Below, one piece after another: positions 57,422-64,000 of a stretch of 64,000 bases of DNA. The translations under genes were made by a program, and so were the position numbers. Source of the DNA: Streptomyces sp. CG 926 (GTDB taxonomy: Bacteria; Actinomycetota; Actinomycetes; Streptomycetales; Streptomycetaceae); the NCBI RefSeq assembly GCF_003148825.1, contig NZ_QGGZ01000014.1:124001-188000 (forward strand), in the 5' to 3' direction. The notes under the pieces were generated by a model. The model made no database searches and had not been told where the DNA came from. It saw only the letters and a list, made by a program, of their open reading frames with translations. Within the stretch, counting starts at the first letter, position 1. The number at the start of each line of letters is the position of its first letter.

Positions 57422-58420
57422 ATGCCGAACACCGCCACCGCCGGTAGCAGTAAGACAGCTCGCGTCGTCCTGTCCGGCATGCTGGCCTTGGCCGGGGCCG
57501 TCGTGACCGGGTGCGGCGGTGAGACCCACAACACCGGACAGGGGCCCGGAACAGGGCCTCGCCCCCAGGCGGCCCGCTCCAGCAAGGTCACCGTCGTCTA
57601 CGAGACGGGAACCGTCGAACCGGAGGACCGGGAGGCCGTGACACTCATCCGGGACTCCCGCGTACTGGAACGCTCGGCCGACTGGGTGAACAGATCACTC
57701 ACCCTCCCTCACGACATGGTCGTGAAGGTCACCGCAGACGTGCCGCCCGGTGTCACCGACGCCGTGACCCAGGCCGACGGCAGGACGATCTACATCCCGC
57801 CGTCGTTCCTGACCGAGATCGAGAAGGCCCTTGCCGACGTCGTGAAGACCGTCGAACGGCCCGCCCCGTTCCCCGCGTCCGAGTACAACACCGACGACCT
57901 GACCGTACTGTCGACGGAGTTCATCTTCGGCCATGAGATGGGCCACGCCCTGCAACGCCAGCTCCTCCTGGCCAACCTCGGCCTCGAAGAGGACGCGGCC
58001 GACGGCTACGCGTCCTTCTACACCGTCAACGAGGTCGGGCCGGGCCCGTCGCTGGCCGCCGCGATCCTCTTCGACGAGATCGCCCGCAAGGAAGGCGTGC
58101 CAACGCTGGAGAAATTGTCGAGCGACCACCCCATCACCCAGCAGCGCGCCTACAACTTCCTGTGCTACCTGGAGGGCAGCGACCCTAAGAAGTACCAGCA
58201 GTCCCTGGTCGACAGCGGTTATCTCCCCAAGACCCGCGCCCCCCTCTGCCCGCAGGCGTGGGCGATGCTGGACTACGGCTGGTGGACCCAACTCCAACCC
58301 CACTTCAGTGCGTCGTTCAAGGCCCAGGGCGACGAGGAACAGAAGAAGGCGCACGCGCGGCTGCTCACGGAGACGAAGGCGCTGGCAGAGCGGATCGACG
58401 AGATCCGCAAGAGTCAGTGA
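57422..58420 (+). CDS. DUF4344 metallopeptidase lipoprotein
   Basis: A 332-residue lipoprotein. The signal peptide ends with VVTGC (Cys31). The catalytic domain contains the zinc motif HEMGH (171-175) in FIFGHEMGHALQRQ, and EEDAADGYASFYTV about 15 residues on, where an acid can be the third ligand. This matches DUF4344 putative metallopeptidases. It is expected on the outer face of the membrane; the substrate is unknown. GGAG lies 8 bases before ATG 57422. No operon partners. Confidence 0.83.
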   Translation: MPNTATAGSSKTARVVLSGMLALAGAVVTGCGGETHNTGQGPGTGPRPQAARSSKVTVVYETGTVEPEDREAVTLIRDSRVLERSADWVNRSLTLPHDMVVKVTADVPPGVTDAVTQADGRTIYIPPSFLTEIEKALADVVKTVERPAPFPASEYNTDDLTVLSTEFIFGHEMGHALQRQLLLANLGLEEDAADGYASFYTVNEVGPGPSLAAAILFDEIARKEGVPTLEKLSSDHPITQQRAYNFLCYLEGSDPKKYQQSLVDSGYLPKTRAPLCPQAWAMLDYGWWTQLQPHFSASFKAQGDEEQKKAHARLLTETKALAERIDEIRKSQ

Positions 58421-58700
58421 GCGGCTCCCCGGCGCCGCCGCGTACCGGGTGCGCAGGCGGCCGTACATCCCACAGCGACAAGGCGGCCAGTGCGGCCGGC
58501 CCGTAAGCAGGCGGGGGCTCGGCGACCGGCCGCGCGGTGTCGACATGTGGGGGCGGCTGCGCCGATGACGTTCGGGGCGACGGGTGTGTTACGTTCCGCC
58601 CATCAGGAGCCGACGGCGCTTGCTGCGCCGCACGTACGCCGCGTCCTCGCAGAGCGGGAGTGCGCTCCGCCGCCCCCGCCCTTCGACGACGAGTAGCGCC

Positions 58701-59099
58701 ATGTCCATCGAGCTCGACATCCCGGAGTTCCCCTACGAGGAACCCCCCAGGGGGATCACCTGCGGGCAGGAGCCATGGAACGGCGTCCTCTTGATGGTGG
58801 ATCGAATACCTTTCAGAACCGGTGACGAGGTGACCTTCCACGTCACCGTGCACAGCGACGGCAGCGGCCAGATCGTGGCCGCGCAGACCCAGGGTGTCGT
58901 GAGCATCAGCGCTGACACCACCTCGGTCGGCTGGACCATCCCGTGGGCCGGCGTCCTGGATACGGTCTCCCAGGGTTCCATCAGCGCCTTCTACACCCTC
59001 GCTCCGGCCGACGGCAGCGCACCGTCGACCTCACAAGAGGCCATCGTCCTGTACTCCCGTCAACGCCCCGACGGCACAGTCTGCGGTCCGGACAACTGA
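58701..59099 (+). CDS. hypothetical protein, 132 aa
   Basis: A 132-residue protein, MSIELDIPEFPYEEPPRGIT..., rich in beta-prone residues (EVTFHVTVHSDGSG, GSISAFYTLAPADG) like an immunoglobulin-type fold. No signal peptide. ATG 58701 has no strong ribosome site, and in-frame upstream codons back to 58584 have shadow-like composition. The family is not recognised. Confidence 0.55.
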   Translation: MSIELDIPEFPYEEPPRGITCGQEPWNGVLLMVDRIPFRTGDEVTFHVTVHSDGSGQIVAAQTQGVVSISADTTSVGWTIPWAGVLDTVSQGSISAFYTLAPADGSAPSTSQEAIVLYSRQRPDGTVCGPDN

Positions 59100-59490
59100 G
59101 CCGCGCCGGGCGAGCCCTCGCCCGACGGTGGTCGACGACGAGTCCGGACCGAGGCGCGTGTACATCTGCATCTGCAACGGGTGTGCGGCGCGGCGTCGAG
59201 CCGCCGGAGTCAAAAGGCGCATCGCGCAGGCGACTTCGGGCGAGATGGTCGACGTCACCGGGGTCGGGGGTTCCAACGGCACGGCCCTACAGTCCTGTAC
59301 GGCGCACCCGAAGAAGCGTCAGGTCCGGTTCGCGCCCAAGTCACCTCAGCCCAAACCGGGATGGTCATCGCGCGGCGCGACACGCGGGACAGGTTGTGGA
59401 CGGATGGATCACGTCACTCCCGTCCGCTGTTAGGGTGTCATGCGCCCATCAAGTCGGGCTCTCACATACTGACATTTCAACGGGGTTTAC
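59100..59490. other. 391-base intergenic region
   Basis: No confirmed gene. A plus-strand frame 59128-59433 contains VYICICNGC, reminiscent of the N-terminus of bacterioferritin-associated ferredoxins, but the rest does not fit. It may be a decayed gene. The promoter of the following secreted protein gene is expected at the right end. Confidence 0.35.
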
Positions 59491-60027
59491 GTGAAGCTTC
59501 GCCATGTTCGCGCGGTAGCCGTCTTCGGTATCGCAATCTTCGCACTCACCGGAGCCCGTGGCTCCCACGGCGGCAGCTGCGGGGGCAGCAGCCACAGTTC
59601 CGGCTCGGGTTCCAGTGGTTCCAGCAACTCCACCGGCGGCAGCCAAGGCAGCGACAGCACGAGCGGCAGCACCGGCTCCACCACGGGCAGCAGCACGGGC
59701 AGCCCCTCGGTCACCGGTGGATCCGGCAACAAGGCCGAGCGTGACATCAAGATCGACGCATGCAAGATGGACGCGTCGGGCAAGAACCTCGTCGCCAAGA
59801 TCACCGTCACCAACAGCGGCTCGGTGGACTACACGTACAACATCAGCATGAAGTTCCGCGGGAGCGCCACCTCGGCGGCGACCCCCGCCACGGCCAAGGT
59901 CTCCGCCCTCACGGTCAAGGCGGGTGCGTCCAAGCCGGCCGAAGCCACCGCGCCGTACACCGGCAAGGGCGACGGCAGCGAGTACAAGGAATGCGTCGTC
60001 GACAACGCGTCGAAGAGTGCCCTCTGA
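59491..60027 (+). CDS. secreted Ser/Gly-rich protein
   Basis: A 178-residue exported protein. The signal peptide MKLRHVRAVAVFGIAIFALT continues to GARGS; a low-complexity Ser/Gly/Thr linker covers about residues 25-78. A compact C-terminal domain (INGxx-like DIKIDACKMDASGKNLVAKI...ECVVDNASKSAL) has two cysteines that may form a disulphide and resembles FxLYD-type beta domains. ACGGGG is the ribosome site before GTG 59491. It is probably surface-displayed. A terminator follows. Confidence 0.75.
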   Translation: MKLRHVRAVAVFGIAIFALTGARGSHGGSCGGSSHSSGSGSSGSSNSTGGSQGSDSTSGSTGSTTGSSTGSPSVTGGSGNKAERDIKIDACKMDASGKNLVAKITVTNSGSVDYTYNISMKFRGSATSAATPATAKVSALTVKAGASKPAEATAPYTGKGDGSEYKECVVDNASKSAL

Positions 60028-60047
60028 ATCACCCCCTGATCACGCGT

Positions 60048-60080
60048 AGCCCCCTCTCCAGAACCGGTGGAGCGGGGGCT
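60048..60080 (+). terminator. hairpin after secreted Ser/Gly-rich gene
   Basis: AGCCCCCTCTCCA and TGGAGCGGGGGCT pair with one mismatch around GAACCGG, about 20 bases after the stop. Confidence 0.6.
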
Positions 60081-60162
60081 CCGTCGTTTTCGGACGCGGA
60101 CGGCCCGGTGCGTACAGCGGTGCGGATGGCGATGCGGATACCGGTGCGGCCTCCGGTGCAGA

Positions 60163-60747
60163 TCACGGACTGACCCGGGCCCGCGCCCGAGCCCGGCTCC
60201 GCCCACGCCGGGCAGCCGCGCGGGGTCCGACAGGCGTCAGGGTCGGGCCGGAGTCGGCGGGTGCCCGGGTGGCGAAGCCCCGCCGCCGATGGAGCAGCGC
60301 ATCGAGGGACAGGGCCGGCGCGCCGGCCAGGATCAGCGGGGTCCAGGCCAACAGGTAGATCACGTCCGCGCCGAAGTAGTACGGGGTGGTCGACCAACTC
60401 ATGGTCAGCCACAGGCTGAGCGAGATCAGCGCACCACCGAGGGCGGCGATCCGGGTCAGCAGGCCGGCCAGGGCGCCCAGGCCGACGGCCAGCTCGCCGA
60501 GGGCGATCGCCATACCGAAGGCGACGGGCCTGGTCAGGGAGACGTCGATCAGCGCGGGTATGCCCGCGGCGTCCCGCACCGCTTCCATCTGCTCACCGAT
60601 CGAGCCGTCGCCGGTGGCGGCCAGGAATGCCGGATCGGTCAGCTTGTCCAGACCGGCGTAGACGAAGGTGACGCCGAGGAAGAGGCGCAGCGGCAGGAGG
60701 GCGTACTCGGAGGCTCTCGCGCGGAGCCCTGCGGAAGGCGTGTTCAT
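60163..60747 (-). CDS. DoxX-family membrane protein
   Basis: A 194-residue integral membrane protein of the DoxX group. It has LPLRLFLGVTFVYAGLDKLTDP at the N-terminus, then GMAIALGELAVGLGALAGLL and the characteristic SLSLWLTMSWSTTPYYFGAD. The C-terminal 45 residues are a basic Arg/Ala-rich cytoplasmic tail. DoxX relatives are linked to thiosulphate:quinone oxidation or redox membrane complexes. GTGAGGGG lies directly before ATG 60747. It is divergent from the GntR operon. Confidence 0.83.
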   Translation of the reverse strand: MNTPSAGLRARASEYALLPLRLFLGVTFVYAGLDKLTDPAFLAATGDGSIGEQMEAVRDAAGIPALIDVSLTRPVAFGMAIALGELAVGLGALAGLLTRIAALGGALISLSLWLTMSWSTTPYYFGADVIYLLAWTPLILAGAPALSLDALLHRRRGFATRAPADSGPTLTPVGPRAAARRGRSRARARARVSP

Positions 60748-60856
60748 GCCCCTCACACGAGAGCTCGCGCCATCCGGTTCGACCGCCAGGACCCCTTCCT
60801 CTTCTGCGCCGTCGATCCTGGCGCCACCGGACATCACCGGGTACCGGATGAACAAT

Positions 60857-60881
60857 ATGGTGCTAGTGTCATTATCACCAT
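60857..60881 (+). promoter_or_regulatory. GntR (YtrA-type) operator over its promoter
   Basis: ATGGTG-N13-CACCAT is an inverted repeat with 6-bp perfect arms. It encloses the -10-like box TAGTGT (60864-60869), which ends 10 bases before the ATG at 60880; the right arm overlaps that ATG. There is no Shine-Dalgarno sequence, so the transcript may be leaderless. A repressor bound here would block its own transcription. Confidence 0.6.
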
Positions 60882-61227
60882 GTTGCTGAGGTTGAACATC
60901 GCGGACAGCCGCCCCCTGCACGAGCAGGTGGCCGGATCCATTCGGCGCGCGATCGCCGAGGGGGAATGCGGGCCGGGTGACCGACTGCCCTCCGCACGGG
61001 AGTTGTCGCAGGTGCTGGGCGTCAATGCCAACACCGTCCTACGGGGGCTGCGCGCGCTGCGTGACGAGGGGCTGCTGGAGTTCCGGCGCGGCCGCGGGGT
61101 GACCGTGGCCGGCGGGGCGGACGGGCGGTCGGCGTTGCTCGAGCGGGTGCGGGAACTGGTGGCCGACGGGGCGCGCCTGGGCTACAGCAGGGCCGATCTC
61201 ATAGAGATGATCAGGGAGGCGCAATGA
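60880..61227 (+). CDS. GntR-family regulator, YtrA-type
   Basis: A 115-residue short GntR protein with only the winged helix and a small dimer helix: RPLHEQVAGSIRRAIAEGEC, SARELSQVLGVNANTVLRGL, LLEFRRGRGVTVAGG. This is the YtrA class, which regulates neighbouring membrane-protein operons. ATG 60880 has no ribosome site. Its TGA overlaps the ATG of the DUF1648 gene by four bases, so the two are coupled. It probably autoregulates through the overlapping ATGGTG/CACCAT repeat. Confidence 0.87.
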   Translation: MLLRLNIADSRPLHEQVAGSIRRAIAEGECGPGDRLPSARELSQVLGVNANTVLRGLRALRDEGLLEFRRGRGVTVAGGADGRSALLERVRELVADGARLGYSRADLIEMIREAQ

Positions 61228-62231
61228 GCGGGCGTAAGGATCGCGGGGCTCACGGGGACCGTGGACCAAGTGGCTTAACGGGGCCGGGCAAGGGGGCCAC
61301 GTGGGGGATGGCCGCCTGGGCGGCCGGGGTCCTCGCACTCCTCGTGGTGGTGCCGCTGGCGGCACCCAAGGGGTTCGACGACCGGCTGGCGACGCACTGG
61401 AACGCCTTCGGGGAGCCCAACGGTTCGCTTCCGCTCTGGGCGGTCGTGATGGTACCGGTCGGGGTCTGGATCGCGCTCGTGGTCAGTGCAGTGTTCTGGC
61501 GGGCGGCGCGCCGGTGGCGGGGGGCCGTGTTGGTGTCGTGCGGGGTGCTGCTGGCCGGGGAGCAGGTCTCGATCGTGCGGGCGAACCTCCATCACGCGGA
61601 CTGGCGGGACGCGGACTCGGTGACCGTCTGGGCCGTGGTGACGGTGGTCGCGTCGGGCGCGGCCGGGCTGGTGGGAATACTGCTGAGCGCTCGACCCGTC
61701 TCCCCCGCCTCGCCCGGACAGGGCCCGAGGATGGACATTCCCGCGGGTGAGCGCCGCGTGTGGCTCGCCTGTACGGAAAACCCCTGGCTGTACGCCCTCT
61801 CGGCCGTGGCCGGGGTGGCCGCGCTGGCCGCGCTGCTCGTCGGGCTCGGCGGGCTCGGCGGCCTGACGAAGCCGATGTGGCTGCTGATCGTGCTGTTCCT
61901 CTTCGTCTCGGTGGCGGTACTGGCCTGCTCCGCGGTGCGGGTACGGGTCGCCGAGCGCGGTATGGACGTGGCGTTCGGGCCTCTCGGATGGCCGGTGCGG
62001 CACTGGGACGCGGCGGACATCGAGTGGGCGCGGACCGAGAACCGGACACCGGCGCAGGTCGGCGGCTGGGGCTACCGGCTCAGCGGGTTGGGTACGACGG
62101 TGATGCTGCGGAGCGGCGAATGCCTGGTCATCCGGGCCAAGGGCAAGAACTTCGCGGTCAGCGTGGACGACGCGGAGCGGGGCGCGGCCCTGCTGAACTC
62201 CCTCGCCGAGACGCGCACCGAGCAGCCCTGA
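61224..62231 (+). CDS. DUF1648-type membrane protein
   Basis: A 335-residue membrane protein. The N-terminal part has the DUF1648 signature (PLAAPKGFDDRLATHWNAFGEPNGSLP), with about three spans up to residue 160 and two more at 195-245. A soluble C-terminal PH-like region (AERGMDVAFGPLGWPVRHWD ... GECLVIRAKGKNFAVSVDDA) follows. Such proteins are commonly coupled to YtrA regulators, as here through the ATGA overlap. The function is unknown; a role in envelope stress is inferred only. Confidence 0.83.
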   Translation: MSGRKDRGAHGDRGPSGLTGPGKGATWGMAAWAAGVLALLVVVPLAAPKGFDDRLATHWNAFGEPNGSLPLWAVVMVPVGVWIALVVSAVFWRAARRWRGAVLVSCGVLLAGEQVSIVRANLHHADWRDADSVTVWAVVTVVASGAAGLVGILLSARPVSPASPGQGPRMDIPAGERRVWLACTENPWLYALSAVAGVAALAALLVGLGGLGGLTKPMWLLIVLFLFVSVAVLACSAVRVRVAERGMDVAFGPLGWPVRHWDAADIEWARTENRTPAQVGGWGYRLSGLGTTVMLRSGECLVIRAKGKNFAVSVDDAERGAALLNSLAETRTEQP

Positions 62232-62250
62232 ATCCGGCCGTTCAGCCCCT

Positions 62251-62676
62251 TCACCCCGTCTGCCCTGTCTGCCCTGTCCACCCTCTCCACCCTTTCGGTG
62301 CACAGGCCCTGAGCTCGGCCCGGTCCTGTTCCGACAGGTTCGCGACGAGGGCCGCCACCTCCTCCCGAAGGTCAGGGAAAAGCGCCCAGGCGCCCTCGGG
62401 CCTGGCCAGGACGGCGAGCAGCAGATCCCCGGGGTAGAAGTAGGCATCCAGCATGGGGTCTTCGACGAGCGCGCGCACCGCGAGGGGCAACACGTAGAGA
62501 AGGCCGACGTCTTGGCCGATCAGCGTGCGCAGGTCGGCCGGGGTCAGGTCGCCGAGGCGCACCCGGCACAGGGCGTGGACCTTCGCGACCAGGGCGGTGG
62601 TGGGCGAGGGCGGCGGTGGCCAGGCAGGTCCGTCGAGTTCGTCGAGGGTGCGGTCGAGGTGCAGCAGCCGGGTCAT
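62251..62676 (-). CDS. CdiI-like immunity protein
   Basis: A 141-residue cytoplasmic protein similar to the contact-dependent-growth-inhibition immunity proteins often annotated in Streptomyces. Typical features are LTPADLRTLIGQDVGLLYVL, PLAVRALVEDPMLDAYFYPGDLL and LFPDLREEVAALVANLSEQD. It would bind and neutralise a toxin domain. No matching toxin gene is visible in the window. ATG 62676 is the first in-frame ATG after an open upstream shadow. The stop is surrounded by CTGCCCTGT repeats that encode a GQTGQTG tail. Confidence 0.72.
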   Translation of the reverse strand: MTRLLHLDRTLDELDGPAWPPPPSPTTALVAKVHALCRVRLGDLTPADLRTLIGQDVGLLYVLPLAVRALVEDPMLDAYFYPGDLLLAVLARPEGAWALFPDLREEVAALVANLSEQDRAELRACAPKGWRGWTGQTGQTG

Positions 62677-62864
62677 GGACCGATTCTCACGGCTCGGTCG
62701 GGCGGACGGGGTGGGGTCGACCTCACCCATCCGCCCGACCGCCCGACCGCCCGGCCGCCCACTCGCCCGCCCGCCTCGACGGCCTGTGCCGGGCCGGGGG
62801 TTCACTCCGGTCCGGACCGGAGTGAACCCGAGGGAAGTGGAGCGGTCGGGAGTGGGCCTGCGGT

Positions 62865-63422
62865 TCAGTGGAACAGCATGGACGCGTCACCGGCCGGGGT
62901 CGTGACCGATCCCGGGCACAGGAAGCTGCCCGAGGTCTTGGCGGCCGTGAAGGCCCGGTTGACGTACTTCCCGCTCGTCGTGTTGCGGTCCCACACGATG
63001 CCGGTCGCCTTGTAGCGACAGGAGATGAAGCTCTGCCTGCCGGTGATGTCGATCAGATCGGTCCGGGCCGTGCCGGCGGCCTCGTCGAAGGTGAACGCGG
63101 GGTTGTTGTTGAGCGTGGCGGCGATGCCGCCACCGCAGGCCAGGTTGCCGCCCGGTGCGTTGATCGTCGTGCGATCGACCGTGAGGGCGTTGGGGGGAAC
63201 GGCGCTGGTGCTCGCGTTGGTCCAGCTGCAGCTGTTGCCGGCGACCACCATCACGCCGTCGACCTTCTGGTCGACGGCCGAGGCGCCGGCGCTGTGCGCG
63301 AGGGCGGTGCCGGTGCCGGTGAATGCCGCCGCGACGACCAGCGTCGCCATACCGGCGAGGCGTGAGATGCGGGGGATGCGGGGGATGCGGGGGATGCGGA
63401 TGCCGTGCGTGATGTGCCTCAT
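62865..63422 (-). CDS. secreted protein, 185 aa
   Basis: A 185-residue exported protein. The N-terminus contains a repeated IPR motif (RIPRIPRIPRISR) before the hydrophobic signal core (GMATLVVAAAFTGTGTALA). The mature part has four cysteines (NSCSW, LACGGG, FISCRY, FLCPG) that can form two disulphides, and Asn/Thr-rich beta strands. The family is not recognised. GGAGGAG lies 7 bases before ATG 63422; an earlier ATG overlaps that site. Confidence 0.75.
   Translation of the reverse strand: MRHITHGIRIPRIPRIPRISRLAGMATLVVAAAFTGTGTALAHSAGASAVDQKVDGVMVVAGNSCSWTNASTSAVPPNALTVDRTTINAPGGNLACGGGIAATLNNNPAFTFDEAAGTARTDLIDITGRQSFISCRYKATGIVWDRNTTSGKYVNRAFTAAKTSGSFLCPGSVTTPAGDASMLFH
63366..63402 (-). 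repeat. 9-bp tandem repeat (Ile-Pro-Arg)
   Basis: GGATGCGGG-type 9-base units repeat three times, encoding IPRIPRIPR in the signal-peptide n-region of the secreted protein. The repeat number could vary by slippage. Confidence 0.7.
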
Positions 63423-63638
63423 GGTTCGCTCCTCCATGCCACGTACTGGTGGGGGTGGGCGAGGCGTAGGGGCCTCACAGAGTGTGCGGAGTGCGTGCCG
63501 GGAGAGTCCCACAGGCGCCTCGAAGTGTCAGGACAGTGTCAGGGCCATGCCAAGAAATGGCTGAAAACACCGACACTCCGCCCCGGACCGGCCCGCTGTG
63601 ACTCCGTCCGTGACCGCCGAGCCCTCGCCTCCTCGTCC

Positions 63639-64000
63639 CTACTCGCCCTCCGGGACCAGAACCCCGAGCTCGACTTCCTCGAAGACGCGTGACCACCAGG
63701 CTTCTTCGTCCTCGAAAACGCTCGGATCGCTCCGCCGGGCCTGCTCGATCACGTCCTCGATGTAGTGCTCGTAGCCGTCGTCCTCGTCGCTCTTTCCGGA
63801 GTGGACGAACGCCTCCCATACGGCCACGACCTGTTGCAGGGCCACGACCGAGGTGTTGACCGGCGAATACCGCCGGTCCCCGGCGTCATCATGACCGTGG
63901 ACCATCCAGACCTCGCCGCTGTCGATCAGCAGCCAGTAGGTGTTGCTCCTGTCCTCGAACGCACCGAGGAACGCGGCCTTGCCCACGGGAAGTTCGCGGA
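63639..64000 (-). CDS. SUKH-4-like immunity protein, 5' end cut
   Basis: The visible 120 residues are the C-terminal part of a larger protein that begins beyond the right edge of the window. ELPVGKAAFLGAFEDRSNTYWL, GEVWMVHGHDDAGDRRYSPVNTS and a helical region (VAVWEAFVHSGKSDEDDG) match the end of SUKH-4/SMI1-KNR4-type proteins, which act as immunity proteins against polymorphic toxins. The C-terminus is strongly acidic. No toxin gene lies within view; it may be beyond the edge. Confidence 0.68.
   Translation of the reverse strand, partial: RELPVGKAAFLGAFEDRSNTYWLLIDSGEVWMVHGHDDAGDRRYSPVNTSVVALQQVVAVWEAFVHSGKSDEDDGYEHYIEDVIEQARRSDPSVFEDEEAWWSRVFEEVELGVLVPEGE

Noticed and set aside
59128..59433. 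Possible bacterioferritin-associated ferredoxin (VYICICNGC)
   Set aside because: Only the first motif resembles the family; the remaining cysteine pattern does not fit and there is no good start. Left as a possible remnant.

Overview
This is a 64 kb stretch of very GC-rich chromosome with almost pure G/C third codon positions, strong AGGAGG-type ribosome sites and frequent GTG and TTG starts. Twin-arginine signals are common, as are families typical of actinomycetes: DUF1206, CsbD, LuxR-LAL, MEDS/ATPase anti-sigma factors, SpoIIE-type phosphatases and SUKH immunity proteins. All of this points to Streptomyces or a close relative. I see no rRNA, tRNA, CRISPR array, prophage or complete transposon. 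The content looks like an accessory or chromosome-arm region: many secreted enzymes, regulators and small stress proteins, and few housekeeping genes.

Layout. 0.2-2.8 kb: an FAD monooxygenase and a cytochrome P450, a likely small-molecule tailoring pair. 2.8-6 kb: an M15-type cell-wall lipoprotein coupled to a GAF-SpoIIE phosphatase, divergent from a second-type hemC. 6.3-10 kb: an AraC regulator and an FHA protein plus membrane Ser/Thr kinase pair. 10-14.2 kb: three secreted proteins on the minus strand: a Tat esterase, an M23 peptidase and an SLT lysozyme. The last two carry nearly identical seven-bladed beta-propellers. 14.4-24 kb: membrane proteins, a second FAD monooxygenase, a subtilisin with a P domain, a Tat/lipobox intradiol dioxygenase, and YbaK and glycolipid-binding proteins.

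24-34.5 kb is a signalling block. It holds an ANTAR-GAF-PAS-PAS-PP2C phosphatase overlapping a soluble 1342-residue HAMP-array hybrid histidine kinase, then a STAS antagonist, a SigB/F-family sigma factor, another STAS protein, a MEDS/ATPase protein and an RsbW-like ATPase. This looks like a nearly complete partner-switching stress module. 35-46 kb is rich in small proteins of the kind found in general-stress regulons: flavin reductase, SRPBCC, DUF1206, VanZ, YbdK ligase, CsbD, DUF6131, two PRC-barrel paralogues and GYD. It also holds a frame-broken pseudogene.

46-64 kb carries three regulator/target pairs with visible palindromes near the promoters: MarR/old yellow enzyme, DUF2975/YozG-like Xre, and GntR(YtrA)/DUF1648. 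It also has a LuxR-LAL regulator, a reductase-GNAT-GNAT fusion, a DUF4344 metallopeptidase lipoprotein, secreted small proteins, DoxX, a CdiI-like immunity protein and a SUKH-4-like protein cut by the window edge.

A family of long imperfect palindromes with CTAGGCCGTCTCTTTCGGATC-like ends, or a related GGCCGGAAAG end, occurs at four sites. One copy supplies the stop codon of the second FAD monooxygenase. Functions are inferred by reading motifs by eye; no database search was run.
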